Source of the DNA: Alistipes sp.
GTDB lineage: Bacteria; Bacteroidota; Bacteroidia; Bacteroidales; Rikenellaceae
Direction: 5' to 3'
DNA length: 13,809 nt
Assembly (NCBI GenBank): GCA_017391665.1
Contig: JAFOXS010000083.1
Location: 1-13,809 of the forward strand
This document shows positions 1 to 7,723 of this stretch, one piece after another (the stretch's first letter is position 1; each line of letters starts with the position of its first letter). The notes beneath the pieces are model-generated. The model made no database searches, was not told the DNA's origin, and worked only from the letters and a program-made list of their open reading frames with translations. The translations under genes were made by a program, and so were the position numbers.

Positions 1-802
1 GGTTGAACGGAGCCTCATTGAATGCCTCACGCTCTGCGGGGGTAAGCTCACGCACATCGTCGTAGAAGCCGGGGATCGTCACGCGGCCACGCTCATCGAC
101 GAGCGAAGCGACCAGTTTCGTCAGTACATTGGCAGGATTTGCCACAGCACCGCCGAACAGACCCGAGTGCAAGTCCTTGTTAGGACCTACAACCTCCACC
201 TCCATATATGTCAGACCACGCAGACCGCATGTGATTGAGGGTGTCTGCATTGAGATCATCGAGGTATCCGACACAAGAATGATATCGGCCTTGAGCATCT
301 CCTTGTACTCCTCGCAGAACTTGTACAGACTGGGTGATCCGATCTCCTCCTCGCCCTCGAGCATAAACTTCACGTTGCAGGGCAGCGAGTCAGTCTCGCA
401 CATAGCCTCGAAAGCCTTGGCGTGCATGAAGAGCTGTCCCTTGTCATCGTCAGCTCCACGACCCCAGATGCGGCCATCCTTCACAACGGGCTCAAAGGGA
501 TCGGTGCGCCACTCCTCACGTGGGTCAACGGGCATCACATCGTAGTGGCCATACACCAGCACGGTCTTTGCCTCGGGTGAGATGATCTTCTCGGCATATA
601 CTACGGGGTTGCCGTCGGTGGGCATCACCTCGGCACGGTCGGCACCCGCCTTGACGAGCGATGCAGCCAGCCACTCGGCACAACGCACCATGTCGGGCTT
701 GTGCTCCGACTGTGCGCTGATCGAAGGGATGCGCAGAAGGTCGAACAACTCCTCCAGAAAACGCTCTTTGTTAGCGTCGATATAGCTCTTTACTTTTTCC
801 AT
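1..802 (-). CDS. M20 family metallodipeptidase (C-terminus cut off by window edge)
   Basis: Zinc-dependent exopeptidase or dipeptidase of the M20/CNDP-like family, presumably cytosolic, since no signal peptide is seen. The first 267 codons are present. Visible family motifs: YGHYDVMPVDP (metal ligand His86, Asp88 supporting it), GRGADDDKGQ (bridging Asp119), EGEEEIGS (catalytic Glu152, metal ligand Glu153), SDTSM (Asp179) and LHSGLFGG (His212) leading into the dimerisation or lid domain. The C-terminal part with the last His ligand lies outside the window, so intactness cannot be judged. The ATG at 802 was chosen because it opens with the usual amphipathic helix (MEKVKSYIDANKERFLEELF) and follows a short A-rich leader. 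It lies 46 bp after glmM on the same strand, with no promoter box between them, so co-transcription with glmM is likely. The exact peptide substrate cannot be told from sequence. Confidence 0.9.
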   Translation of the reverse strand, partial: MEKVKSYIDANKERFLEELFDLLRIPSISAQSEHKPDMVRCAEWLAASLVKAGADRAEVMPTDGNPVVYAEKIISPEAKTVLVYGHYDVMPVDPREEWRTDPFEPVVKDGRIWGRGADDDKGQLFMHAKAFEAMCETDSLPCNVKFMLEGEEEIGSPSLYKFCEEYKEMLKADIILVSDTSMISMQTPSITCGLRGLTYMEVEVVGPNKDLHSGLFGGAVANPANVLTKLVASLVDERGRVTIPGFYDDVRELTPAEREAFNEAPFN

Positions 803-848
803 ATTTTCTTTTAGTTTTAGGTTTTTCTTCGATTTAGGTAGCCGTGTA

Positions 849-2237
849 TTACAAACCGCAAATCTCGGCGATCTCGACCATGAAACGCTCTGCCAGAGCA
901 TCAGCCTCAGCCTGCGACTTGGCCTCTGTATATACACGTACGATAGGCTCGGTGTTGGACTTGCGAAGGTGTACCCAGTTCTCGGCAAAGTCGATCTTCA
1001 CGCCGTCAATATCGTTCACGCGCTCAGTCGAGTAACGCTCCTTCATCTCACGCAATACTTTATCCACGTCGATCTCGGGCGTAAGCTGAATCTTGTTCTT
1101 CGAAGCGTAGTATGCAGGGTACGTAGCACGCAGCTCGGTCATCGTGCAGCCCTTCTTAACCAATAGACTCAGGAACAACGCCACACCTACCAGCGCATCG
1201 CGACCATAGTGCAGAGCGGGGTAGATCACTCCGCCATTGCCCTCGCCACCGATTACGGCGCCTACCTCCTTCATCTTCGTCGTAACGTTCACCTCGCCAA
1301 CAGCTGCTGCTGTGTACTCGCCACCGTGAGCTACGGTAACATCGCTCAATGCACGTGAAGAGCTCAGATTTGATACCGTGTTACCCACCGTCTGCGAGAG
1401 GATGTAGTCGGCAACAGCCACCAGTGTGTACTCCTCGCCAAACATTGTGCCATCCTCATTTACCAGCGCCAGACGATCCACGTCGGGATCAACTACAACA
1501 CCCAGATCGGCACCCTCCTCGACCACTACACGAGAGATCTCCGTCAGGTTCTCGGCCAGCGGCTCGGGGTTGTGTGCAAACTCTCCGTCGGGGGTGCAGT
1601 AAAGCTCAACAACCTCGCATCCCAACTCACGCAGCAGAGCGGGGATAACCACGCCACCGATAGAGTTTACCGCATCTACTACGACCTTAAACTTACGTGC
1701 TTTGATGCCCTCTACATCCACCTTCTCGAGGCTCAACACCTGCTGAATGTGGGTGGGGCTAAAGTCCTCACGGAGAACGACTTTGCCAATATTGTTTACA
1801 TCGGGGAATGTGAAGCCCTCGTCCTCGGCCAGAGCCAGCACTCGCTTACCCTCGGCGTCGTTAAGGAACTCGCCCTTCTCGTTCAGCAGCTTCAGGGCGT
1901 TCCACTGCTTGGGGTTGTGCGATGCGGTGATGATAATACCGCCGTCGGCCTTATGTGTGATAACGGCCATCTCCGTTCCGGGAGTAGTGCAGAGACCAAC
2001 GTTGATTACGTCGGCACCGCAACCCAGAAGAGTACCCTCGATGATGTCGTTTACCATCTCGCCAGAGATGCGGGCATCACGACCTACGACGATGCGCAGG
2101 CGGCGTCCCTCGACCTTCTCGCCGATGAAGCGAACGTAGGCGGTTGTGAATTTTACGATGTCAATGGGCGTTAGGTTGTCTCCCTGCGCTCCGCCGATTG
2201 TTCCGCGGATGCCGGAAATTGATTTGATTAGTGTCAT
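849..2237 (-). CDS. glmM: Phosphoglucosamine mutase (archaeal/Bacteroidetes-type phosphohexomutase)
   Basis: 462 aa, full length for the alpha-D-phosphohexomutase family. It should convert glucosamine-6-phosphate to glucosamine-1-phosphate for UDP-GlcNAc and hence peptidoglycan and LPS synthesis in the cytosol. The four catalytic loops are all visible: ITASHNPKQWNALK with phosphoserine Ser106; the Mg2+ loop DPDVDR (Asp250, Asp252, Asp254); the sugar-binding loop GGEGNGG (Glu332); and the phosphate-binding loop RKSNTEP (425-431). The loops are of the archaeal-like type (DPDxDR rather than the DGDGDR of E. coli GlmM). Members of this group have been assigned as GlmM, but a phosphomannomutase activity cannot be excluded by sequence alone. 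It is probably the first gene of a two-gene unit with the downstream M20 peptidase. The ATG at 2237 begins the typical MTLIKSISGIRGT N-terminus, so the start is secure. Confidence 0.9.
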   Translation of the reverse strand: MTLIKSISGIRGTIGGAQGDNLTPIDIVKFTTAYVRFIGEKVEGRRLRIVVGRDARISGEMVNDIIEGTLLGCGADVINVGLCTTPGTEMAVITHKADGGIIITASHNPKQWNALKLLNEKGEFLNDAEGKRVLALAEDEGFTFPDVNNIGKVVLREDFSPTHIQQVLSLEKVDVEGIKARKFKVVVDAVNSIGGVVIPALLRELGCEVVELYCTPDGEFAHNPEPLAENLTEISRVVVEEGADLGVVVDPDVDRLALVNEDGTMFGEEYTLVAVADYILSQTVGNTVSNLSSSRALSDVTVAHGGEYTAAAVGEVNVTTKMKEVGAVIGGEGNGGVIYPALHYGRDALVGVALFLSLLVKKGCTMTELRATYPAYYASKNKIQLTPEIDVDKVLREMKERYSTERVNDIDGVKIDFAENWVHLRKSNTEPIVRVYTEAKSQAEADALAERFMVEIAEICGL

Positions 2238-2253
2238 TTCTATTCTGTTTTTG

Positions 2254-2261
2254 CAAATATA
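2254..2261 (-). promoter_or_regulatory. Candidate Bacteroidetes -7 box for glmM
   Basis: On the minus strand the sequence TATATTTG matches the Bacteroidetes -7 consensus TAnnTTTG exactly and ends 16 bp before the glmM ATG. No TTTG is found at the expected -33 distance (the tetramers there are ATTC, AATT and TAAT), so only one half of the promoter is convincing. The implied leader would be about 10 nt. Confidence 0.5.
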
Positions 2262-2287
2262 CTTCTATTAAAAAATAAGGGAATTAT

Positions 2288-2318
2288 TTTGTAATTCGAT
2301 GTAAATATATTACTTTTA
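2288..2318 (+). promoter_or_regulatory. Candidate Bacteroidetes-type promoter for the 2355-9522 gene cluster
   Basis: TTTG at 2288-2291, a 19-bp spacer, then TACTTTTA at 2311-2318 (7 of 8 positions of TAnnTTTG). This fits the known primary-sigma promoter of Bacteroidetes (TTTG, N19-21, TAnnTTTG). It sits about 36 bp upstream of the ATG at 2355, which would give a leader of roughly 30 nt that is A/T-rich and without a Shine-Dalgarno. It is the best promoter candidate seen for the plus-strand cluster. Confidence 0.6.
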
Positions 2319-2354
2319 TGCCATATAAAAAAGTTAATTTCAGAAAAAAGTCGA

Positions 2355-3239
2355 ATGCAACAAAGAATCATACCTGCTTCAGAGTTGATTATCAATGGTG
2401 ATGGCACCATTTTTCATCTTCATCTGCGTCCCGACGAGTTGGCCGATGTGGTCATTCTGGTGGGCGACAGAGCTCGTGTGAACGCAGTTGCGGCTCATTT
2501 CGACGAGGTGGAGTGCGACGTGGAGAATCGCGAGTTTCACACCATCACGGGTCGCTACCGTGGCCGCCGTATGAGTGTGCTCTCGACGGGTATCGGCATC
2601 GGCAATATCGACATCTGTCTCACGGAGCTGGATGCTCTGGCAAATGTCGATTTCACCACCCGCACGGTGAAGGAGAATTTCCGTCGCCTGACACTTGTGC
2701 GTCTGGGTACTTCGGGTGCTTTGCAGGCCGATATTGAGGTGGGGGAGATGGTCTTTGCACGTACCTCATTGGGCTTCGATTCGTTGCTGGGCTACTATGC
2801 CGACCGCGATCGGGTGTGCAACCTTGCGATGGAGCAGGACTTCGTGGAGAAGATGCAGTGGGGCGAGAAACTGCCCACGCCATATTTTGTGGATGCCGAC
2901 AAGGAGCTCTTCGAACTCTTTAAGGACTGCACCACCGAGGGTATCACTGTTGCCGCTCCGGGCTTCTATGCGCCGCAGGGTCGTTATGTGCGTTTGGCTC
3001 CCACAGATCCCTCGCTCAATGAGAAGATGGAGTCGTGGCGCTATGATGGCCGTCGCATAACCAACTACGAGATGGAGGGCTCGGCTCTGGCCGGTTTGGC
3101 CGCTATGATGGGTCACCGTGCTGCTACGATCTGCACCATTATCGCTCAGCGTGTGGCGCTCAAGGCGCAGCCCGACTATAAGCCATTCGTGGAGCGTATG
3201 ATCCGCACGGCACTCGATAAGTTAGCCACTTTGGAATAG
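2355..3239 (+). CDS. Nucleoside phosphorylase, uridine-phosphorylase-like
   Basis: 294 aa member of the PNP/UDP (NP-I) phosphorylase family, expected to split a nucleoside with phosphate into base and (deoxy)ribose-1-phosphate in the cytosol. Visible elements: GDRARV (37-42) corresponding to the phosphate-binding GDPxRV of E. coli Udp; STGIGIGN (77-84); VRLGTSGAL (115-123), the RxGTxG phosphate/base loop; and NYEMEGSAL (237-245), whose EMEG residues bind the ribose. It is about 40 residues longer than E. coli Udp (253 aa), with an extra N-terminal stretch of about 20 residues and an insertion in the 155-195 region. Substrate preference (uridine versus other nucleosides) is inferred only from overall resemblance. 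It is the first gene of the plus-strand cluster and lies 44 bp before dnaN. Confidence 0.82.
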   Translation: MQQRIIPASELIINGDGTIFHLHLRPDELADVVILVGDRARVNAVAAHFDEVECDVENREFHTITGRYRGRRMSVLSTGIGIGNIDICLTELDALANVDFTTRTVKENFRRLTLVRLGTSGALQADIEVGEMVFARTSLGFDSLLGYYADRDRVCNLAMEQDFVEKMQWGEKLPTPYFVDADKELFELFKDCTTEGITVAAPGFYAPQGRYVRLAPTDPSLNEKMESWRYDGRRITNYEMEGSALAGLAAMMGHRAATICTIIAQRVALKAQPDYKPFVERMIRTALDKLATLE

Positions 3240-3283
3240 AATTTTATAGAAAAAAATATAAACAAAAAACATAGAAAAACACA

Positions 3284-4408
3284 ATGAAATTTACAGTATC
3301 AAGTTCAGCATTGCAGTCGCTTTTGGCGACAACAGGTAAGGTTATCAGCAACAAGAGTTCACTCCCCATTCTGGAGTATTTCCTCATGGAGCTCAAGGAT
3401 GGCAAACTCACCGTCACAACATCGGATCTTGAGACCACACTCATCGGCTCAATCGTAGTTGATAACATCGAGCGCGAGGGCGTAATCGCAGCACCTGCAA
3501 AGCTTATGCTCGACACATTGAAGGAGTTCCCCGAGATGCCTCTCTCGATCGAGGTAGTAGATACAACATGGGAGATCAAGATCACATGGGCCAGCGGTCA
3601 CCTCTCAATCCCCGGTGCAAGCGCCGTAAGCTATCCCGCCGTGCAGACTCTGGCTGCCGAGCGCAAGAGCCTCACGCTGGATGTGGATCTTTTGGTTAGC
3701 GGTATCAACAAGACCATCTTCGCTACGGCTGACGACGAGTTGCGTCCCGTGATGAATGGTGTATATTTCGACTTCTCGCCCGAGTCACTCACCTTCGTTG
3801 CCACCGATGCACACAAGCTGGTGAAGTGCCAGGCTGAGCACGCGAGCGACATCACATCGTCGTTCATCCTGCCGAAGAAGCCCGCAAACCTTCTGCGCAA
3901 CCTTCTGGCAAAGGAGGAGGCTCCCGTAGAGGTGTCGTTCGATGCCAAGAACGTTACATTCTCGCTGGAGAACTTCAACCTCGTGTGTCGTCTTATCGAG
4001 GGTAACTATCCCAACTACAACGCCGTTATTCCCGCAGCAAACCCCAATAAGGTGCTCATCGACCGCGTGGAGTTCGTTAACGGTATCAAGCGTGTGGCGG
4101 TATGTTCGAATCCCTCTACGAACCTTATCCGTATGGATATTGCCAACAACAAGGTAAACCTTACGGCTCAGGATATCGACTTCTCCGTATCGGCTAACGA
4201 GACCATCTCATGCAGCTACGACGGTCAGCCCGTAACCATCGGCTTCAAGTCAACATTCCTTGTGGAGATTCTCTCGAATATCGACACTCCGACCGTAGTT
4301 GTTGAGCTGGCTGATTCGACCCGTGCCGGCGTCTTCAAGCCCGTGAGCGAGGATAACACATCGGCTCAGACTCTGATGCTCTTGATGCCCATGATGATTA
4401 ACGCATAA
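3284..4408 (+). CDS. dnaN: DNA polymerase III sliding clamp (beta subunit)
   Basis: 374 aa, the usual length for a bacterial beta clamp. The homodimeric ring encircles DNA and tethers polymerase III and repair factors. The protein starts MKFTVSSSALQSLLATTGKV and shows the three repeated clamp domains (about 1-120, 121-250, 251-374), including ISNKSSLPILEYFLME in domain 1, ATDAHKLVKCQ in domain 2 and EGNYPNYNAVIP in the domain 2/3 region. The tail MLLMPMMINA carries the MPM found at the end of the clamp, lining the partner-binding pocket. The ATG lies behind a very A-rich 44-bp leader (3240-3283) with no Shine-Dalgarno and no clear promoter box. It is followed after 10 bp by an exonuclease gene, so the two replication/repair genes are probably co-transcribed. 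There is no dnaA or oriC-like sequence beside it. Confidence 0.97.
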   Translation: MKFTVSSSALQSLLATTGKVISNKSSLPILEYFLMELKDGKLTVTTSDLETTLIGSIVVDNIEREGVIAAPAKLMLDTLKEFPEMPLSIEVVDTTWEIKITWASGHLSIPGASAVSYPAVQTLAAERKSLTLDVDLLVSGINKTIFATADDELRPVMNGVYFDFSPESLTFVATDAHKLVKCQAEHASDITSSFILPKKPANLLRNLLAKEEAPVEVSFDAKNVTFSLENFNLVCRLIEGNYPNYNAVIPAANPNKVLIDRVEFVNGIKRVAVCSNPSTNLIRMDIANNKVNLTAQDIDFSVSANETISCSYDGQPVTIGFKSTFLVEILSNIDTPTVVVELADSTRAGVFKPVSEDNTSAQTLMLLMPMMINA

Positions 4409-4418
4409 GCGCACAGAT

Positions 4419-5186
4419 ATGAAACTGAATCTTAAACGCCCGATTGTTTTCTTCGACCTGGAAACAACGGGCGTTGATACAGCCAAGGATCGCATCGTCG
4501 AGGTGTCGATGATCAAGATCATGCCCGATGGCGAGGAGATAGTGCGCACACGTCGCATCAACCCGCAGATGCATATCCCCGAGCAGGCTACAGCCATTCA
4601 CGGCATCACGGACGATGATGTGAAGGATTGTCCCACATTTGCGCAGGTTGCCAAGTCGATGGCACAGTTTATCGATGGCTGCGACTTTGGTGGTTTCAAC
4701 TCCAACCGTTTCGATCTGCCGATGCTCGTCGAGGAGTTTCTGCGTGCCGGCGTGGACGTAGATTTTCGTCGTCGCCGTTTTGTCGATGTGCAGAACATCT
4801 TCCACAAGATGGAGCAGCGCACGCTCGTAGCTGCATATAAATTCTATTGCGACAAAAACCTCGAGGAGGCTCACTCGGCCGAGGCCGACACCCGCGCTAC
4901 GTACGAGGTGCTGATGGCACAGCTGGACCGCTATCCCGAGTTGCAGAACGATGTAGCCGCCCTTGCCGACTTCTCGGAGCGTGGTCAGACGGCCGACTTC
5001 GCAGGTCGCATAGGCTACAACGACAAGCAGGAGGAGGTATTCAACTTCGGCAAGTATAAGGGTCGTCGTGTGGAGGATGTATTCCGCGAGGAGCCGAGCT
5101 ACTACGCCTGGATGATGAATGGCGACTTCCCGCTCTACACCAAGAAGGTCATCACGGAGATTTACCTCCGCCTGAAAAATAGTTAA
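4419..5186 (+). CDS. DEDDh 3'-5' exonuclease (DnaQ-like) with ExoX-like C-terminal domain
   Basis: 255 aa. The exonuclease domain (about 7-175) has all DEDDh residues: Exo I FFDLETTG (Asp13, Glu15), Exo II FNSNRFDLPML (Asp99), and Exo III HSAEADTRATYE (His152, Asp157). It should remove nucleotides from 3' ends, as a proofreading subunit or a repair nuclease. After a linker (about 176-206) comes a small domain (about 207-252, FNFGKYKGRRVEDVFREEPS, then YYAWMMNGDFP), resembling the C-terminal domain of E. coli exonuclease X and the related DUF3820 fold. That tail argues that this may be an ExoX-like repair enzyme rather than the classical epsilon subunit, although annotation pipelines usually call it PolIII epsilon. 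It follows dnaN by 10 bp, suggesting action on clamp-loaded DNA (inference). Confidence 0.9.
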   Translation: MKLNLKRPIVFFDLETTGVDTAKDRIVEVSMIKIMPDGEEIVRTRRINPQMHIPEQATAIHGITDDDVKDCPTFAQVAKSMAQFIDGCDFGGFNSNRFDLPMLVEEFLRAGVDVDFRRRRFVDVQNIFHKMEQRTLVAAYKFYCDKNLEEAHSAEADTRATYEVLMAQLDRYPELQNDVAALADFSERGQTADFAGRIGYNDKQEEVFNFGKYKGRRVEDVFREEPSYYAWMMNGDFPLYTKKVITEIYLRLKNS

Positions 5187-5218
5187 ACGTCGCCCTCGCT
5201 GGGCGCGAAAGTTACGAT

Positions 5219-7054
5219 ATGAGATTACTGAAAACATTGTTTCTCCTCGCTGTGCTGGCCCTCTCGGTGCCTGCTTTGGCTACATATATGCAGCCCGTGG
5301 AGAAATCGGCAGTCATAGTTTTTATCAACGGACAGAAGTTCTATGTCCACACCGTCAAGTCGGGCGATACGCTCTACTCGCTGGCCAAGACCTATGAGGT
5401 GAGTGAGGATCTGATCCGTCAGAACAATGCCAATATGGGCACTGAGCTCAAGATCGACCAGACGGTGAAGATTCCCGTGCCTGAGTCGGCGCAGAAGAGT
5501 GCCAAGGCCGAGAAGCGCCGCAAGAAGGATTTTATTACGCACAAGGTGCAGGCAGGGCAGACCCTCTATGCCATTGCCCGCGACTATAACATCTCTGTTG
5601 CCGTACTGCGTGAGGATAACCCCTCGATAAATCCGCAGTCGCTCTCGATTGGTGAGACGCTCTGGATTCGTCGTACAGAGGTGGGTAAATCGAACGAGGA
5701 GCAGACACAGGCCGAGATGGCTGAATATACCGCAACGCTCAACAGCGTGACCAACGACGATGGCTTCGACCACTATGTCGTGCAGGCTGGCGAGACCATC
5801 TACTCGCTTTCACGTCGCTTTGGCATCACGGAGGAGGAGTTTGCACGTCTTAACGATGTAAGTGCAGGTCTTAAGGCTGGCGCCATGATCCGTATTCCCC
5901 GCCCCGAGCAGGCCGACGAGGTCGCAGCGGTCGAGCAGCCACACTCTACAGCCGATGTGCATTTCCGTGCATTGCCGTCGAGCGAGCAGCTCAACGTGGC
6001 ACTAATGTTGCCCATGAGTGTGGAGAATCGCACCAATGCAAGTTATGTGGAGTTCTATCAGGGCTTCCTGCTGGGTATGGAGACGCTGAAGCAGACCTCT
6101 CGTGGCGAGGCAAAACTCACCGTCTATAACACCGCCCACGATCCTATGAAGGTCGATGAGATTGTACGCAGCACAATGTTTGAGGGTACTAATCTTATCG
6201 TTGGCCCCGTGTATGAGGATGAGCTTACGCCCGTTGTTCGTTATGCCGAGCAGCACTCTGTGCCCGTCGTGTCGCCGCTGGCAAACATTTCGGCTGTTGA
6301 GAGCCCTGTGCTCTATCAGCTCTCGCCCTCTGCAGAGCATAAGTACGACAAGGTGGCCGATCTGGTAGATGGCGAGCGCGAAATATTTATGATCTATGCC
6401 GACTCATATGATCAGGAGTTCGAGGCCGAGGCAAAACAGTTGCTATATGGCCGTCCCTACCACTCATATACCTACTCGTTCAGCGACCAGAAGTCAATCT
6501 TCAAGGCTCGCTCTGCCGATGCCCCCTTTGATGTTATCGAGGGTATGGATACCGTGCTTATGAACGAGAAGCCCCGTCTGTTTGTCGTGCTGGCCAATAA
6601 GGAGGTCGATGTGGATCGCATCCTTGGCACCATCTCTTCGTCGAAGGTTGCCATATCAGATCGCAGCATCCCCTGCGCCGAATATACCGTGCTGGGCACA
6701 TCTCGCTGGGGACGATTCTCGAATATCGACCATACGACCTACTTCAACAACAACGTAGTGATGATTTCGACCTACCACGCCAAGCGCGATCTGCAGGCCG
6801 TCAGAGAGTTCGACAGCCGCTATATTGAGGCCTATGGTGGCTTGCCGTCGCTATATGCCTACCGAGGCTACGATGCCGCTATTCTCTTTGGCGGAGGTAT
6901 GCGAGGCGATATAGAGTATAATATGCTCGATAAGCGCTATGTTCCCCTGCAGACAGTCTATAAGTTTGTGCAGGAGGGCGTAAATGGCAAGTACGTCAAC
7001 CAGGAGTGGATGCGCATCAACTACAATAGCAACTACACCATAACGGTCGAGTAG
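5219..7054 (+). CDS. Secreted triple-LysM protein with periplasmic binding-protein-like domain
   Basis: 611 aa. The N-terminus MRLLKTLFLLAVLALSVPALA is a signal peptide with an AxA-like cleavage site near residue 21 and no lipobox Cys, so the product is probably a soluble periplasmic protein. Three LysM repeats follow: about 42-87 (HTVKSGDTLYSLAKTYEV), 106-151 (HKVQAGQTLYAIARDYNI) and 185-228 (YVVQAGETIYSLSRRFGI). They are expected to bind the glycan chains of peptidoglycan. From about 256 to the C-terminus (LNVALMLPMSVENRTNASY, then YQGFLLGMETL) the protein looks like a type-I periplasmic binding protein of the amino-acid/branched-chain receptor class. No ABC permease or ATPase gene is nearby, so a transport role is not supported. 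A cell-wall-anchored sensor or a regulator of wall synthesis is an inference. Start at 5219, 32 bp after the exonuclease; rex begins 1 bp after its stop. Confidence 0.88.
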   Translation: MRLLKTLFLLAVLALSVPALATYMQPVEKSAVIVFINGQKFYVHTVKSGDTLYSLAKTYEVSEDLIRQNNANMGTELKIDQTVKIPVPESAQKSAKAEKRRKKDFITHKVQAGQTLYAIARDYNISVAVLREDNPSINPQSLSIGETLWIRRTEVGKSNEEQTQAEMAEYTATLNSVTNDDGFDHYVVQAGETIYSLSRRFGITEEEFARLNDVSAGLKAGAMIRIPRPEQADEVAAVEQPHSTADVHFRALPSSEQLNVALMLPMSVENRTNASYVEFYQGFLLGMETLKQTSRGEAKLTVYNTAHDPMKVDEIVRSTMFEGTNLIVGPVYEDELTPVVRYAEQHSVPVVSPLANISAVESPVLYQLSPSAEHKYDKVADLVDGEREIFMIYADSYDQEFEAEAKQLLYGRPYHSYTYSFSDQKSIFKARSADAPFDVIEGMDTVLMNEKPRLFVVLANKEVDVDRILGTISSSKVAISDRSIPCAEYTVLGTSRWGRFSNIDHTTYFNNNVVMISTYHAKRDLQAVREFDSRYIEAYGGLPSLYAYRGYDAAILFGGGMRGDIEYNMLDKRYVPLQTVYKFVQEGVNGKYVNQEWMRINYNSNYTITVE

Positions 7055-7055
7055 C

Positions 7056-7712
7056 ATGACGCCGCCAATCACACATCCCATACCGAAGAAGACCATCGAG
7101 CGACTGAGCGAGTATCGTCGTTCGTTGCTCTCGTGTCACGAGCAGGGTATAACCCACATCTTTTCACACATCCTGGCTGGTATGCATGGCATTACGGCTG
7201 TGCAGGTGCGCCGTGATCTGATGCTCATCGGTTTTTCGAGCGACACGAAGAAGGGTTACGATGTGAAGGTGCTTATCGAATTTATAAACAACATCCTCGA
7301 TAGCCGCGAGGTGATGAATCTGGCCATCATCGGCATGGGTCGCCTGGGACAGGCCATCACCAGCTACTTCAACGGCAAACGCCGCAAGATGCGTATCGTG
7401 GCAGCCTTCGACGTGGATCCAACAAAGGTAGGCACTGCGATAGATAACATCCCGTGCTACCATATCGATTCGCTGGCCGAAGTGGTGGAGCAGATGGATA
7501 TCAGCATTGCGGTGATCTCCTCTCCCACGAGTGTTGCGCCATCGCTCGTTGTGCCCATTATCAATGCCGGTATCAAGGGTGTGATCAACTTCACCTCGGC
7601 ACCGCTCAACTTCCCGCAGGGAATCGTTGCCGAGAATTACGACATAACCACCGTTCTGGAGAAGGTAGCCTACTTCGTCAAGGAGGCCGACGAGAACGGC
7701 GACAAGAGTTAA
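7056..7712 (+). CDS. rex: Redox-sensing transcriptional repressor Rex
   Basis: 218 aa. Rex dimers bind operator DNA when NAD+ is high and release it when NADH rises, controlling fermentation and respiratory genes. The N-terminal winged helix (about 10-80) holds HIFSHILAGMHGITAVQVRR (recognition helix) and ends in GYDVKVLIEFI. The Rossmann domain starts at NLAIIGMGRLGQA (88-100, GxGxxG loop) and continues with AAFDVDPTKVG, the conserved Rex FDxDPxKxG segment, ending in the domain-swapped C-terminal helix VLEKVAYFVKEAD. The start ATG is 1 bp after the stop of the LysM gene, so translation is probably coupled. No Rex operator (TTGTGAA-type inverted repeat) was seen in the intergenic DNA of this window, so autoregulation is not supported here. 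Confidence 0.92.
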   Translation: MTPPITHPIPKKTIERLSEYRRSLLSCHEQGITHIFSHILAGMHGITAVQVRRDLMLIGFSSDTKKGYDVKVLIEFINNILDSREVMNLAIIGMGRLGQAITSYFNGKRRKMRIVAAFDVDPTKVGTAIDNIPCYHIDSLAEVVEQMDISIAVISSPTSVAPSLVVPIINAGIKGVINFTSAPLNFPQGIVAENYDITTVLEKVAYFVKEADENGDKS

Positions 7713-7723
7713 ACAAACGTAGA

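Noticed and set aside
2144..2160. TTGTGAA-like sequence that resembles half of a Rex operator.
   Set aside because: It lies inside glmM, lacks the mirrored TTCACAA half, and is not near a promoter.
3240..3283. Possible separate promoter for dnaN in the A-rich gap.
   Set aside because: A TTTG exists at 3230-3233, but no TAnnTTTG-like box occurs at 19-21 bp from it.
4983..4997. GQTADF in the exonuclease linker, reminiscent of the QTSMAF clamp-binding motif of E. coli epsilon.
   Set aside because: The hydrophobic position is Asp, and the following DFAGRI looks like a general conserved linker feature of this family, so clamp binding is not supported.
4398..5237. Long open frame (279 codons) on the minus strand, antisense to the exonuclease gene.
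   Set aside because: No recognisable domain, its leucine/histidine/valine-rich composition is that of a shadow of the plus-strand gene, and the plus strand encodes an unmistakable DEDDh exonuclease.
7454..7723. Upstream in-frame extension of the FAD synthetase gene by 90 codons.
   Set aside because: It overlaps rex almost entirely, has no family resemblance, and the ATG at 7724 gives the expected N-terminus.
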